DNA of 64,000 bases from JBBRZM01 sp963813635 (GCA_963813635.1 CAWEZO010000007.1:806001-870000), one strand, 5' to 3'. Positions 16,846 to 27,240 are shown, numbered from the stretch's first letter. The notes: generated by a model from the letters alone, not told the origin. Numbers and translations: made by a program.

Positions 16846-19800
16846 ATGGGCGGCTCGTTCGTGCATCTGCATCTGCACACCGAGTTCTCGATGCTCGACG
16901 GCGCGGCCCGTATCGGTGACGTCGTGGCCACCGCCGCGGCCGACGGGCAGCCCGCGATCGGCATCACCGATCACGGCAACATGTACGGCGTTCTCGATTT
17001 CTACCGCGCCGCACGCAAGGCGGGGCTCACGCCCGTCATCGGCACCGAGGCGTACTTCGTCACCACGAGCCGCTTCGACCGGCCCCGCCGTGCCGACCAC
17101 GAGATCTTCCACCTCACCCTGCTCGCCGAGACAAACGAGGGCTACCGCAACCTCATCAAGGTGTCGTCGCATGCCTACCTCGACGGCTTCTTCTCCAAGC
17201 CGCGCGTCGACTTCGAGCTGCTCGAACGCCACCATGCCGGGCTGATCGCAACGACCGGATGCCTCGGCGGCGCCGTTTGCCAGGCGCTGCTCAAAGGTGA
17301 CTACACCGGCGCGCGCGATTACACCGCGCAGTTCCAGGACATCCTCGGGCGCGACTCGTTCTTCATCGAGCTGCAGGACCACGGCCTGCCCGAGCAGCGC
17401 GAAGTCAACCCGATGCTCGTGAAGCTGGCCCAGGAGCTGCACGCGCCGCTGCTCGCGACCAACGACAGCCACTACACGCACAAGGAGGACGCCGCCGCGC
17501 ACGACGCGTTGCTCTGTGTGCAGACCGGGGCGACCAACGACGATCCGAAGCGCTTCAAGTTCGACGCCGAGGAGTTCTACCTGAAGAGCGCGGCGGAGAT
17601 GCGCCACCTCTTCGCCGACTATCCCGAGGCGTGCGACTCCACGTTGTTGATCGCGGAGCGGGCCAACGTCGAGATCGAGTTCGGGAAGCCGAAGCTGCCG
17701 TCGTTCCCGGTGCCGGACGGTCACGACGAGGACACGTATCTCGCCGAGCTCGCGCTCCAGGGTGCCAACGACCGCTACGGCCACTCGCCGCCGCTGCATG
17801 TGCTCGAACGAATCGAGTTCGAGCTCGACGTGATCCGCGACATGGGCTTCTCCGCGTACTTCCTCGTCGTGTGGGATCTCGTGCGCTACGCGAAGTCGAA
17901 CGGCATTCGCGTCGGGCCCGGCCGGGGGAGCGCGGCGGGGTCGTGCGTCGCGTACTGCCTGCGCATCGTCGACATCGACCCGATCAAGTACGACCTGCTG
18001 TTCGAGCGGTTCCTCAACCGCGGTCGCAAGCAGATGCCCGACATCGACATGGACTTCGACGAGCGGTACCGCGGCGACATGATCAAGTACGTGGCGCAGC
18101 GGTACGGCTGGGATCACGTTGCCCAGATCGTGACCTTCTCCACGATCAAAGCGCGTGCCGCCGTGCGCGACGGCTCACGCGTCCTCGGGTACCCCTACAT
18201 CGTCGGTGACAAGATCGCCAAGCTCATGCCGGCGCTGATCATGGGGCGAGACACGCCGCTGCGAGCGTGTCTCGAACATGTGCCCGGCTTCGAGGACGGC
18301 TACAAGATGGCCGCCGACCTGCGCACACTCTACGAGACCGATGCCGACGCCAAGCGCGTGATCGACGTGGCCCGCGGCCTCGAGGGGCTGCGGCGCCAGG
18401 ACGGGATCCACGCCGCGGCGGTGGTGATCACCCGGGAGCCGCTCATCGAGTACCTGCCGATCCAGCGCAAGCCCGAGCCCGGCGGCGACCTCGAGGACGC
18501 GCCGATCGTCACGCAGTACGAGATGCACGGCGTCGACGACCTCGGCCTGCTCAAGATGGACTTCCTCGGGCTCCGCAACCTCTCGGTGATCGAGCGCACG
18601 CTCGAGCTCGTCGAGGAGTCAAGCGGCGAGCAGGTCGACATCGACAACGTGACGCTCGACGACCTGAAGACGTTCGAGATGCTGCGCATCGGTGATTCGA
18701 TCGGCGTGTTCCAGCTCGAGGGCGGCCCGATGCGCGCGTTGATGCGCTCGCTCGCGCCGACGACGTTCGAAGACGTGTGCGCGCTCGTGGCCCTGTACCG
18801 ACCGGGGCCGATGGCCGCCAACATGCACGCCGACTACGCCGACCGCAAGAACGGCCGCAAGCCGGTCACCTACTACCACGAGTCGCTGCTCGAGATTCTC
18901 GAACCCACCTACGGCCTGATGATCTACCAGGAGCAACTGATGCGCGTCGCGCAGAAGCTCGCCGGGTACTCGTTGGAAGAGGCCGACAACCTCCGCAAGG
19001 CGACGGGCAAGAAGAACCGATCGATGCTGGGCGCGATCGAGCGCCGGAAGTTCGTCGACGGCTGCGTCACGCAGGGCCACACCCCCGAGTTCGGCGAGAA
19101 GTTCTTCGACATCATCGAGCCGTTCGCCGACTACTCGTTCAACAAGTCGCACTCGGTCGGCTACGGGCTCGTGGCGTACCAGACCGCGTACTTGAAGGCC
19201 AACTACCCGAAGGAGTACCTCGCCGCGCTGCTCACGAGTGTGAAGGGCGACAAGGACCGCTCGGCCGTCTATCTCAACGAGTGTCGCCAGATGGCGATCC
19301 CGGTGCTGGTACCCGACGTCAACGCATCCGACTCCGACTTCGTGGTGCGCGACGACTCGATCCGGTTCGGGCTCTCGGCGGTGCGCAATGTCGGTGAGGG
19401 CCTGGTCGGCCTCATCGTGGCGGCGCGCGACGAAGGCGGCCCGTTCGGCGACTTCTACGACTTCTGCGAACGCGTCGACCCGGCCGCGCTCAACAAGCGC
19501 ACGATCGAGTCGTTGATCAAAGCGGGCGGGTTCGACTCGCTCGGATACGCCCGTCAGGGGCTCCTGCACGTGTTCGAGCAGATCGTCGACCAGACGCTGG
19601 CGCTTCGGCGCGAGCGCGATGCCGGGATCATGAACCTGTTCAGCGACGGCCTGGCCGACGACGCCGAGCCCGACGCGTTCACGCAACGGATACCCATCCC
19701 CGACAGCGAGTTCCCGAAACAGCAGCGGCTGGCGTTCGAGAAGGAGATGCTCGGGCTCTACGTGAGCGAGCATCCGATGATGAGCGTGGAGCGGGCGTTA

Positions 19801-20337
19801 CGGCGATACATCGAATGCACGCTCACCGAGCTCAAGGAGATACGCGAGGGCGAGCTGCGGATCGTCGGTGGGGTGGTGACGTCGCTCGCCCGCAAGTACA
19901 CGAAGCGCGGCGACCTGATGGGCACGTTCGTGCTCGAAGACCTGGCGGCCGCGATGGAGGTGATGGTCTTCCCGAAGACGATGACCAACTTCGGTCACCT
20001 CCTCGAAGACGACGCGATCGTGTGCGTGAAGGGACGCCTCGACCTGCGCGACGACCAGCCGAAGATCATCGCCATGGAGATCAGCCGGCCCGAGCTCATG
20101 CTCGACCGCGGTCCGCCGGTGCGCATCAAGCTGCGGGCGAGCGCCCTGTCGCCCGACAAGGTGCGGCGGCTCCAGGAGGTGCTGCACGAGCACGACGGCG
20201 ACAGCCCGGTTTTTGTGCATCTCGAGGCCGCCGACAGCACGAAGGTGCTCCGGTTCGGCGACGACTATCTCGTCAACCCGTCGAACGGCCTCTTCGCCGA
20301 GCTGCGGGTGCTGCTCGGTCCCGACTGCATCGCCTAA
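16846..20337 (+). CDS. dnaE: DnaE1, DNA polymerase III alpha subunit
   Basis: Replicative polymerase catalytic subunit, 1163 aa from the ATG at 16846; an in-frame ATG at 16810 would add 12 residues. The N-terminal PHP domain opens FVHLHLHTEFSMLDG, with metal-type histidines retained. The polymerase palm has GPGRGSAAGSCVAY and the catalytic PDIDMDFDE (Asp near residues 399 and 401). Conserved fingers follow (RRQDGIHAAAVVI, FNKSHSVGYGLVAYQTAYLKANYPKEY), then helix-hairpin-helix and OB-fold regions (GGVVTSLARKYTKRGDLMG). The longest intact frame in the window. A TATGGT box at 16755-16760 could be its -10. Confidence 0.97.
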   Translation: MGGSFVHLHLHTEFSMLDGAARIGDVVATAAADGQPAIGITDHGNMYGVLDFYRAARKAGLTPVIGTEAYFVTTSRFDRPRRADHEIFHLTLLAETNEGYRNLIKVSSHAYLDGFFSKPRVDFELLERHHAGLIATTGCLGGAVCQALLKGDYTGARDYTAQFQDILGRDSFFIELQDHGLPEQREVNPMLVKLAQELHAPLLATNDSHYTHKEDAAAHDALLCVQTGATNDDPKRFKFDAEEFYLKSAAEMRHLFADYPEACDSTLLIAERANVEIEFGKPKLPSFPVPDGHDEDTYLAELALQGANDRYGHSPPLHVLERIEFELDVIRDMGFSAYFLVVWDLVRYAKSNGIRVGPGRGSAAGSCVAYCLRIVDIDPIKYDLLFERFLNRGRKQMPDIDMDFDERYRGDMIKYVAQRYGWDHVAQIVTFSTIKARAAVRDGSRVLGYPYIVGDKIAKLMPALIMGRDTPLRACLEHVPGFEDGYKMAADLRTLYETDADAKRVIDVARGLEGLRRQDGIHAAAVVITREPLIEYLPIQRKPEPGGDLEDAPIVTQYEMHGVDDLGLLKMDFLGLRNLSVIERTLELVEESSGEQVDIDNVTLDDLKTFEMLRIGDSIGVFQLEGGPMRALMRSLAPTTFEDVCALVALYRPGPMAANMHADYADRKNGRKPVTYYHESLLEILEPTYGLMIYQEQLMRVAQKLAGYSLEEADNLRKATGKKNRSMLGAIERRKFVDGCVTQGHTPEFGEKFFDIIEPFADYSFNKSHSVGYGLVAYQTAYLKANYPKEYLAALLTSVKGDKDRSAVYLNECRQMAIPVLVPDVNASDSDFVVRDDSIRFGLSAVRNVGEGLVGLIVAARDEGGPFGDFYDFCERVDPAALNKRTIESLIKAGGFDSLGYARQGLLHVFEQIVDQTLALRRERDAGIMNLFSDGLADDAEPDAFTQRIPIPDSEFPKQQRLAFEKEMLGLYVSEHPMMSVERALRRYIECTLTELKEIREGELRIVGGVVTSLARKYTKRGDLMGTFVLEDLAAAMEVMVFPKTMTNFGHLLEDDAIVCVKGRLDLRDDQPKIIAMEISRPELMLDRGPPVRIKLRASALSPDKVRRLQEVLHEHDGDSPVFVHLEAADSTKVLRFGDDYLVNPSNGLFAELRVLLGPDCIA

Positions 20338-20414
20338 CACCTCGACGCGCCCGGTGCGGCACGCCGGCCCGGCGGGTTCGGAGCCTTGCGCACCACGCGT
20401 GACAAGCTCTCCCG

Positions 20415-21065
20415 ATGCGCATCGGAATTCTCGGAGCAACCGGCCCGGCGGGCCGCGGCCTCGCGGCTCGGCTCGCCTTCGTCGGCCACGACGTGTTGTT
20501 CGGCTCGCGCGAGGCCGCCAAGGCCGAGACCTCGGTCGCGGCCCTGCGTGAGGAGTGGGGCGATCGCGTGGCCCGACTCGTTCCGACCGACAACGCCGGT
20601 GCGTGCGACGAGGCCCTGGTGATCGTGGCGGTGCAAGCCGGCGCGGCCGTCCCCACCATCACGCAGCACGCCGATGCCCTCGCCGGCCGCACCGTGGTGT
20701 CGATGGCCAACCATCTGGAGAAGCACGGCAACGAGTTCAACGCCGTCCTCCCACCTCATGGCTCGGTCGCGGCGGAGATGCAGGCGATCTTGCCCGACTC
20801 CAGAGTCCTCAGCGCGTTTCACCTCGTGCCGGCAGCCGACTTCGGCCGGCTCGACTCTCCGATGACGAGCGACGTCGTGGTGGTCGGCGACGACGACGAT
20901 GCGAGGGCGCAGCTCATGGACCTCGTGCGCAGCATCCCTGATCTCCGCGCGTTCGACGGGGGCTCCCTGCGCAACGCGGTGGGGATGGAGGCGTTCGCGG
21001 CTGTGCTCCTCACGATCAACGTGCGCCACAAGGGACGCGCCAGCCTTTACCTCATGGGGCTCTGA
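20415..21065 (+). CDS. npdG: NpdG, NADPH:F420 oxidoreductase (F420-dependent NADP reductase)
   Basis: Transfers hydride between NADPH and the deazaflavin F420 in the cytoplasm. The 216-aa protein starts with a dinucleotide motif MRIGILGATGPAGRGLAARLA, followed by VLFGSREAAKA, VIVAVQAG, and VVSMANHLEK. It ends with the domain containing VLSAFHLVPAADF and the RNAVGMEAFAAVLLTIN helix typical of NpdG. It implies an F420 pool in the organism, in line with the split-barrel oxidoreductase at 38.6 kb. Six bases separate it from mshC. Confidence 0.88.
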   Translation: MRIGILGATGPAGRGLAARLAFVGHDVLFGSREAAKAETSVAALREEWGDRVARLVPTDNAGACDEALVIVAVQAGAAVPTITQHADALAGRTVVSMANHLEKHGNEFNAVLPPHGSVAAEMQAILPDSRVLSAFHLVPAADFGRLDSPMTSDVVVVGDDDDARAQLMDLVRSIPDLRAFDGGSLRNAVGMEAFAAVLLTINVRHKGRASLYLMGL

Positions 21066-21070
21066 CGGCG

Positions 21071-22256
21071 GTGGGCATCCGGCTCTTCGACACCGCGGCG
21101 CGGGCGCTGGTGCCGTTCGAGCCCGATCCCATCGTGCGCATGTACGTGTGCGGCATCACGCCGTACGACTCGACCCACCTCGGCCACGCGGCGACCTACC
21201 TCACGTACGACATCCTCACGCGCCGGCTCGAGGAGCTCGGCCACGAGGTGCGCATGGTGCGCAACGTCACCGACGTCGACGACTCGATCCTGCCCAAGGC
21301 GCGCGAGCTCGGCATCAACTACCTCGAGCTGGCCGACGCGGAGCTCGCCCGCTTCCGCACCGACATGGACGCGCTGGGCATGCGTCCCGCTGTACGCGGA
21401 GCCGCGCGCCACGGAGTCGGTGCCCGGGATGATCGGCATGGTCAACACGCTCCTCGACTCCGGCCACGCGTACCTCACGCACGGCACCGTGTACTTCGAC
21501 GTGTCGACGTTCCCGCGCTTCGGCGAGCTCAGCCACTACCCGTACGAGCACATGGTGCGGCTGGCGCAAGCCCGAGGCGGCAACCCCGACGACCCGCACC
21601 GGCGCGATCCGCTCGACTTCGTGCTGTGGCAGGCGTCGCTGCCCGACGAGCCGGCGTGGCGCGCCCCGTTCGGTGTCGGACGTCCGGGGTGGCACGTGGA
21701 GTGCTCGGTGATGTCGATGGCGCTGCTCGGGCCCACGCTCGACCTCCACGGCGGGGGCACCGATCTGATCTTCCCGCACCACGAGTGCGAGGTCGCGCAG
21801 AGCGAGAGCGTGACCGGCCGGCCGTTTGCGAAGCACTGGATCCACTCGGCGATGGTCAGCTACGAGGGCGAGAAGATGTCGAAGTCGCTCGGCAACCTCG
21901 TGTTCGTGAGCGATCTGCTGAAGGTGGCCGACCCCCGCGCGATCCGGCTCGCGTTGATGCGCCATCACTACCGCGCCGGGTTCGAGTGGCACGACACGGA
22001 TCTCGACGAGGGCAACGCGCTGCTGCACCGGTTGGTCACGGCGAGCGAGCGTCCCGACGGTGCGGATCCGCGTCCGTTCGCCGCGCGCGTGCACGCCGCG
22101 ATCGACAACGACCTCGACGCGCCCAGGGCACTCGAAGCGATCGGTGAGCTCGCCGACGCGACGTTGTCGGGCGGCTCGGATACCACCGCGCCCGCCGTGC
22201 TCCACGAGCTCGGCGCCCTGCTCGGCATCGACCTCCACCGCCCGGTCAACTCCTGA
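21071..22256 (+). CDS. mshC: MshC-type cysteine:glucosaminyl-inositol ligase (CysRS paralogue), one frameshift
   Basis: Class I synthetase fold. The signature YVCGITPYDSTHLGHAATYLTYD matches MshC (CGITPYDATHLGHA) rather than CysRS (CGPTVYxxxHxGHAR). Also present are VRNVTDVDD, WHVECSVMSM, LHGGGTDLIFPHHECE and EGEKMSKSLGN (KMSKS). At about 395 aa it lacks the long C-terminal anticodon region of CysRS. MshC joins Cys to GlcN-Ins in mycothiol synthesis. The frame breaks at the C-run 21386-21388, between DMDALGMR and LYAEPRATESV, and resumes to the TGA at 22256. CysRS is the alternative, but the motif argues against it. Confidence 0.83.
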
Positions 22257-22274
22257 ACGGCGGAAGGTACTGAC

Positions 22275-22757
22275 GTGATCGAGGTCATCGGACGCGCCGT
22301 GGTGCCGCAATCGCCGGAGGAGGTGCTCAGGTTCGTATGCGATCTCGAGCGCTACCGCGTCGCGGACAGGAAGATCGGCAAGATCATCCGGCAGCCCGTG
22401 TTGTCGGCCGATGGCACCGGCACGGCGCGTTCTCGCGGCCGCTGTCCGCGGCCTCCCCACACCGGCCGACACCAACGACGTGCACCTCCAGCGCTGGTCG
22501 CGCATCGACTTCACCGGATCGTCCGGCTCCTGGATGCGCAAGATCCTCGACTTTCACGGCTGGTTCACGTGTGAGGAGACCGACGCGGGCACGGTCGCCG
22601 AGCACGGTGAGCACTTCGACTTCCACCGGCCGGGGAGCTGGCTGATCGAACCGTTCCTGCGCAAATGGCTCGCCGCCGACATGGACAAGGAGATGACGCG
22701 CCTGGCCCGCTTGGTCGGTGCCACGGGCCCGACGCGAGCGAGCCCGAGCGCACGTAG
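22275..22757 (+). CDS. SRPBCC (START/polyketide cyclase-like) protein, frameshifted
   Basis: The N-terminus, VIEVIGRAVVPQSPEEVLRF with VCDLERYRVADRKIGKI, is the usual SRPBCC opening strand and helix. After a break near 22440 the next frame continues with LPTPADTNDVHLQRWSRIDF, CEETDAGTVAEHGEHFDFHRPG and a C-terminal helix. That second frame runs on without a stop into thrS. The start frame has a TAG at 22755-22757, so a second indel near the C-terminus is likely. The ligand is unknown. It lies between mshC and thrS, which have no such gene between them in mycobacteria. Confidence 0.55.
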
Positions 22758-22803
22758 ACGCGTCAGGGCGCGCGCGGTACCGCTGGTAACGTCGCTGCTC
22801 ATC

Positions 22804-24850
22804 ATGAGTGACCAGGTGACGCTCACGTTGCCCGACGGCTCCACGCGCGACTACCCGCGAGGCATCACCGGTGGCGAGGTCGCCGTGTCGATCGGCCGTG
22901 GGCTCGCGAAAGCCGCGGTCGCGGCCAAGGTCGACGGCGAGGTCGTGGATCTCGGCGCGCCGATCGAGCGCGACGCCCCCGTCGCGATCGTCATCGCCGA
23001 CTCCGACGATGGCCGCGAGGTGCTGCGCCACTCCGCTGCGCACCTCATGGCGCAGGCCGTCTTCGACCTGTTCCCGGGCGCGAAGTACGCCATCGGCCCC
23101 GCGATCGCGGACGGCTTCTACTACGACTTCGAGCTGCCCGACGGCGCCCGCTTCACCGACGACGATCTCGCGCGCATCGAGGCCCGCATGCGGGAGATCG
23201 TGAAGGAAGATCAGCTGTTCACGCGCGAAGAGCTCGACCGTGAGGCCGCGCTCGAGCTGTTCTCCGACCAGCCGTACAAGCTCGAGATCATCAAGCGGGC
23301 GAGCGTGGGCCAGGCAAGCGACGAAGACACGGTCGACATCGCGGAGGCCGGCGTGATCTCCGTGTACCGCAACCTGCGCGACGGCGACGACGTTGCGTAC
23401 GTCGACCTGTGCCGCGGCCCGCATGTGCCGTCGACCGGCAAAGTGGGCGCGTTCAAGCTGCAGAAGCTCGCCGGCGCATACTGGCGCGGCGACGAGAAGC
23501 GCCCGATGCTGCAGCGCATCTACGGCACCGCGTGGGAGTCGAAGGCCGCGCTGGCCGAGCATTTGCACCGGCTCGAAGAAGCCGAGCGGCGCGACCACCG
23601 CAAGCTCGGCCTCGAGCTCGACCTGTTCTCGTTCCCCGAGGAGCTCGGCCCCGGACTCGCGGTGTGGCACCCGAAGGGCGCGATGGTGCGCAGCATCATG
23701 GAGGACTTCACGAGCGCCGAGCACGAACAAGCCGGGTATCAGCTCGTGTACACGCCGCACATCGCAAAGTCGGTGTTGTGGGAGACGAGCGGGCACCTCG
23801 GCTTCTACGCCGCCGCCATGTACCCGCCCATGGAGGTGGAAGGCGCCGACTACTACCCGAAGCCGATGAACTGCCCGTTCCATATCCTCATCTACCGCAG
23901 CCACCTGCGTTCGTACCGCGAGCTGCCGATGAAGCTGTTCGAGCTCGGCGCGGTGTACCGCTTCGAACGCTCGGGCGTGCTCCACGGTCTGCTGCGGGCG
24001 CGCGGCTTCACGCAGGACGACAGTCACATCTTCTGCGAGCCGCAGCAGATCGTGCCCGTGCTCACCGACCTGCTCGACTTCGTGCTGCGCATCCTGCGCA
24101 CATTCGGGTTCGAGGAGTTCGAGGCCGACGTGTCGACCCGCCCCGAGGAGAAGTCGGTGGGCGCCGACGCGGACTGGAAGCTCGCCACTGACGCGTTGTT
24201 CGAGGCCATCGAAGCCTCGGGCATCGAGTACCAGGTCGCCGAAGGTGAAGGCGCGTTCTACGGACCCAAGATCGATATCCACGTACGTGACGCGATCGGG
24301 CGGCGCTGGCAGGTCTCGACGCTGCAAGTCGACTTCCAGATGCCGCATCGGTTCGAGCTGGCCTACGTCGGCGCCGATAACGAGCGCCACGAGCCGATCA
24401 TGATCCACCGCGGATTGTTCGGCTCGGTCGAGCGCTTCTTCGGCATCCTGGTCGAGCACTACGCGGGCGCGTTCCCCGACGTGGCTCGCGCCGGTGCAGG
24501 TCGTGGTGCTGCCGGTTGCCGACCGCCACAACGTGTACGCATTCCGCGTCGCGGATCGCCTGAAGGCCGAGGGCGCCCGCGTCGAGCTGGTCGACGCCCA
24601 CGCCGACACACTCGGCGCGCGCGTGCGTGATGCGAAGCTCCAGAAGGTGCCGTACGTGCTCGTGACCGGCGATGACGACGCCGAGCACGGCACCGTGGGC
24701 GTCAACCGGCGCGGCAGCGACCAGCCCGAGCGGGGGGTGAAGCTCGACGCGTTCACCGCCGAGCTCGCCGGAGCGACACGCGAGCGCGTGGGTGACGCTC
24801 GAGCGCCTGTGGGCCCCTTGGCGTGCCACGTACGTCGCCGGCGTGGGTGA
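22804..24850 (+). CDS. thrS: Threonyl-tRNA synthetase (one frameshift)
   Basis: Class II synthetase for tRNA-Thr. TGS domain at the N-terminus (TLPDGSTRDYPRGITGGEVA), second additional domain with HSAAHLMAQAV and YVDLCRGPHVPSTG (editing), catalytic core with NCPFHILIYRSHLRSYRELP, RFERSGVLHGLLRARGFTQDD and HRGLFGSVERFFGILVEHY, then a C-terminal anticodon domain (VVVLPVADRHNVYAFRVADRL). The frame breaks at the C-run 24474-24477 (FP|TWLAPVQV), best explained by one extra C. The current frame ends at 24850; a GTGA junction at 24792-24795 suggests the true stop may be there, with another small indel nearby. A TAACGT hexamer lies 11 nt before the ATG. Confidence 0.92.
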
Positions 24851-25290
24851 TGGCCCGACCGGGCGCGGACGACTGCTTGTTCTGCGAGCTTGCCGCACCG
24901 TCGGACGACTCGCTGGTGGTCGAGGGCGACGACCTCGTGTTCGTGGTGCTCAACGCGTTCCCGTACACGTCTGGTCACGTGTTGGTTGCGCCCCGTCGCC
25001 ACGAAGCCGACCTCGAAGGCCTGAACGGCGACGAGAGCGCCGCGTTCATGGCGATGACGCAACGCGTGATCGTCGCGTCGAAAGCAGCGTACTCGCCCGA
25101 CGGGCTCAACGTGGGCGTCAACCTCGGCCGGTCCGCGGGCGCCGGCATACCGGGCCACGTGCATCTCCACGTGCTGCCGCGGTGGGGCGGCGACACCAAT
25201 TTCATGACCTCGATCGCCGAGGCCCGCGTGCTATCCGAGGATCTGCACACGACGTGGCAGAAGCTCCGAGACGCCTGGCCGCCGTCGTAA
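24792..25290 (+). CDS. HIT-domain hydrolase (Ap4A phosphorylase/FHIT-like), one frameshift
   Basis: Histidine-triad nucleotide-binding protein. The GTG at 24792 gives TLERLWAPWRATYVAGVGD, the usual opening of the actinobacterial thrS-linked HIT protein. After a break at 24850-24870 the next frame gives DDCLFC (zinc Cys pair), FVVLNAFPYTSGHVLVAPRRH, LNVGVNLGRSAGAGIPGHVHLHVLPRW (the triad) and GDTNFM. In Mycobacterium tuberculosis the orthologue (Rv2613c) acts on diadenosine tetraphosphate. It overlaps the end of thrS. Confidence 0.85.
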
Positions 25291-25294
25291 CGAT

Positions 25295-25300
25295 TACGGT
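25295..25300 (+). promoter_or_regulatory. -10 hexamer TACGGT for a leaderless transcript
   Basis: TACGGT lies 8 nt before the ATG at 25309; no Shine-Dalgarno is visible between the HIT stop and this ATG. Confidence 0.45.
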
Positions 25301-25308
25301 GCGCGGCG

Positions 25309-25803
25309 ATGGCCCACAGCGACGCACCGCACGCTGACGCGCTGCCCGAGGATCTCGACGTCACCGTGTACGTCGGGCCCTACGTGTTTCCCGACATCAC
25401 GCGCCGCCGCATCCCCGCGGTGATGTACCTGGTCGTCGCGGCCGCGCGCGTCGCGGGGTACGTCCTGACGAACAACCAGGGTGCGCTCGTGGCGGCGATT
25501 CTTCTCACACTGATCGCGGCGTACCACTTCGCTGCCGCGTACCACCTCGCGATCGACCAGACCGAGGCGTTGGTCATCGCGACCCGCACCGTCGGCTTTC
25601 CCGTCGGCCATGCCTCCGCGCAGCTTGCGTGGCGCGGTCTGCGGAGCCGTCCGGCGTGGCGCATCCTGCTGTACAGCGCGGACTCGCCACCTTCCACGCG
25701 TGGGTTGGTGGAGCTCGACGCGGTCGAGGGTCACGTCATGGGCGAGTACACCGAAGACAACCCGGAGGACTGGTCGGCGTACGGCGTGCGCGACGAGACG
25801 TAG
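25309..25803 (+). CDS. Uncharacterised two-helix membrane protein
   Basis: Not recognised as a named family. The 164-aa protein has a short acidic N-terminus, two adjacent hydrophobic segments (about residues 38-55 and 63-84) with a short NNQG turn, and a C-terminal soluble part of about 75 residues ending in an acidic stretch (GEYTEDNPEDW). The soluble part (TEALVIATRTVGFPVGHASAQLAWRGL) looks like the PH-like domains found in some actinobacterial membrane proteins, but that is a guess. The frame is intact and coding-like. The convergent hydrolase frame overlaps its 3' end by about 70 bp. Confidence 0.65.
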   Translation: MAHSDAPHADALPEDLDVTVYVGPYVFPDITRRRIPAVMYLVVAAARVAGYVLTNNQGALVAAILLTLIAAYHFAAAYHLAIDQTEALVIATRTVGFPVGHASAQLAWRGLRSRPAWRILLYSADSPPSTRGLVELDAVEGHVMGEYTEDNPEDWSAYGVRDET

Positions 25804-26923
25804 GCCCGCTCAGCCGCCACGTCGATCTGAAGTGTTGCAAGACCGGGCACGTTGGCGTCGTGGCGCAGACGGTCGAGCGTGTGACGGTCGTGCTTCAGGT
25901 ACGCGTCGAGGAAGTCGAGCGACACCCGGCACTCGATCGCGCCCGGGATCGCGGCACCAGTCGTTCCGGTACTTGTTGCCGGCGAGCTGGAAGTTGTGAG
26001 TGGTGTTGTGCAGCGTCACGAACGCCTTGGGCGGCGCGGCCTTCGGGTACTCGCCGTCGGAGCACTCGTAGGGCACGTTCCGGTCGGCGTCGCCGTGCAC
26101 GAGGAGCAGGGGCGGTGTGCCCGGCGAGTGAAAGAAGCCGGTCGACTTGGTGTTGAACGCGCACCCTGACTCCACGACCGATGCCTTCACTCTGGAGTCG
26201 CGGCAAGTTGTCGCTGTGACTGAACGCGACGGTCGTGACCGCGCCTTGTGAGTGGCCCGCTGCGCCGATGCGCGTCGAGTCGATGAGCTCGTGCATCCAG
26301 CTCTTGTGATCGCGGTTCATCCGCAGTACCTGATCGAGCACGAAGTGCGCGTCGCCCGGCTCCTCGGGGATGTCGACGATCGAGTCGGGTCCGCTCATCT
26401 CGACCCGCTGCCCGCGACGGCACCTCGCCGCACTGCCGTTTGCGTGCTTGGGTCCGAGACCGATCGCTTGGGCTCGTACACACGACAACGAGGTGGACAG
26501 CGGATAGGTGGGCGAGACGACCACGTAGCCGGCCTTCACCCAGCCCGGTGCGTCGGGGGGCAGGTGCTGGCCGTCGCCGCCGGTGCCGTGGCTATAGAGC
26601 ACGACGGGGAACGGGCGCCCGGATCGCAGCGGATGGCCGTGGCGGTCGGCCGGATACCAGACCGAGGTGACCAACGTGCGCGACGGCTCGGCCTTCGGGT
26701 GGTACTTCGTGACGCGTGTCGAGCGGCTGTGGTCGACGAAGGTCACCGTGCGCATTCCGATGCGAGGCGGCGGCGACGACCGTGAGCTGACGCTCGCAAC
26801 TGCGCCCGGCGCGTTCACGGCCGTCGCGAGCACGATACCGAATACCGCAGCGCGTGCAACGCGCGGCGCGGAGGTGCCTGAGCGATGCGTTCCGGTCACG
26901 GTGATGAGGGCGCCGGCGTGCAT
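25731..26923 (-). CDS. Secreted alpha/beta hydrolase (PAF-acetylhydrolase-like), two frameshifts
   Basis: The N-terminus has a signal-peptide-like stretch (ARAAVFGIVLATAVNAPGAVA). Then come FPVVLYSHGTGGDGQ (oxyanion region), GYVVVSPTYPLS, the nucleophile elbow GAAGHSQGAVTTVAF (Ser), PPLLLVHGDADRNVPY (Asp) and TLHNTTHNFQLAGN (His), all in the right order for a lipase/PAF-AH-like fold. The frame changes near 26187-26195 and again near 25944-25952. The last frame reads AIECRVSLDFLDAYLKHD and continues to 25731, antisense to the end of the neighbouring gene; the true stop may be earlier. The substrate is unknown. Starts 5 nt after the glycosyltransferase fragment. Confidence 0.65.
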
Positions 26924-26927
26924 CAGA

Positions 26928-27227
26928 TCAGGAGTCTTCGCGGGCGAAGTAGCGGGTGTAATGCAATGCGCTGGATTCCCCCTCCCAGCGCGGTCTGGGA
27001 CTTTTGAGCAGGTCTATGGAGGCGTGCTCCTGGTGGATGACGGTCAGAGAGTCGTCGTAGAGCACGCTGAGCCCAAGGTCGCGGCAACACTCGGCGAGGA
27101 AGATCTCTTCGCCGAGCAAGAAGGACTTGTAGTCAAGGCTTCCTCCCGCCTCGAAGTAGTGGTGCGAAAGGACGACGAACGCGCCGTGCCCTGCGTCCAG
27201 CGCGTTCACGGCTGTTGCGGGCACCAC
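26928..27227 (-). pseudogene. C-terminal fragment of a family-2-like glycosyltransferase
   Basis: A 99-aa open frame: HGAFVVLSHHYFEAGGSLDY, FLLGEEIFLAECCRDLGLSV and the ending LTVIHQEHASIDLLKSP resemble the last third of GT2 glycosyltransferases, where the acceptor-site E(E/D) and the H-E-H segment occur. Nothing upstream can encode the GT-A nucleotide-binding half, because the FusA2-type gene ends only 37 bp away. Base composition looks less GC-rich than its neighbours. It is therefore a truncated remnant, cut next to the palindrome at 27241-27262. A short stand-alone gene is possible but less likely. Confidence 0.6.
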
Positions 27228-27240
27228 ACCGAGCGCGGCT

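Noticed and set aside
15535..18117. Long antisense open frames, e.g. 860 codons opposite the phosphodiesterase gene and dnaE1
   Set aside because: High GC leaves few stops in shadow frames. The sense strand encodes well-known motifs and the antisense products match no family.
21071..22256. Annotation as cysteinyl-tRNA synthetase
   Set aside because: The CGITPYDSTHLGHA motif and short C-terminus fit MshC better.
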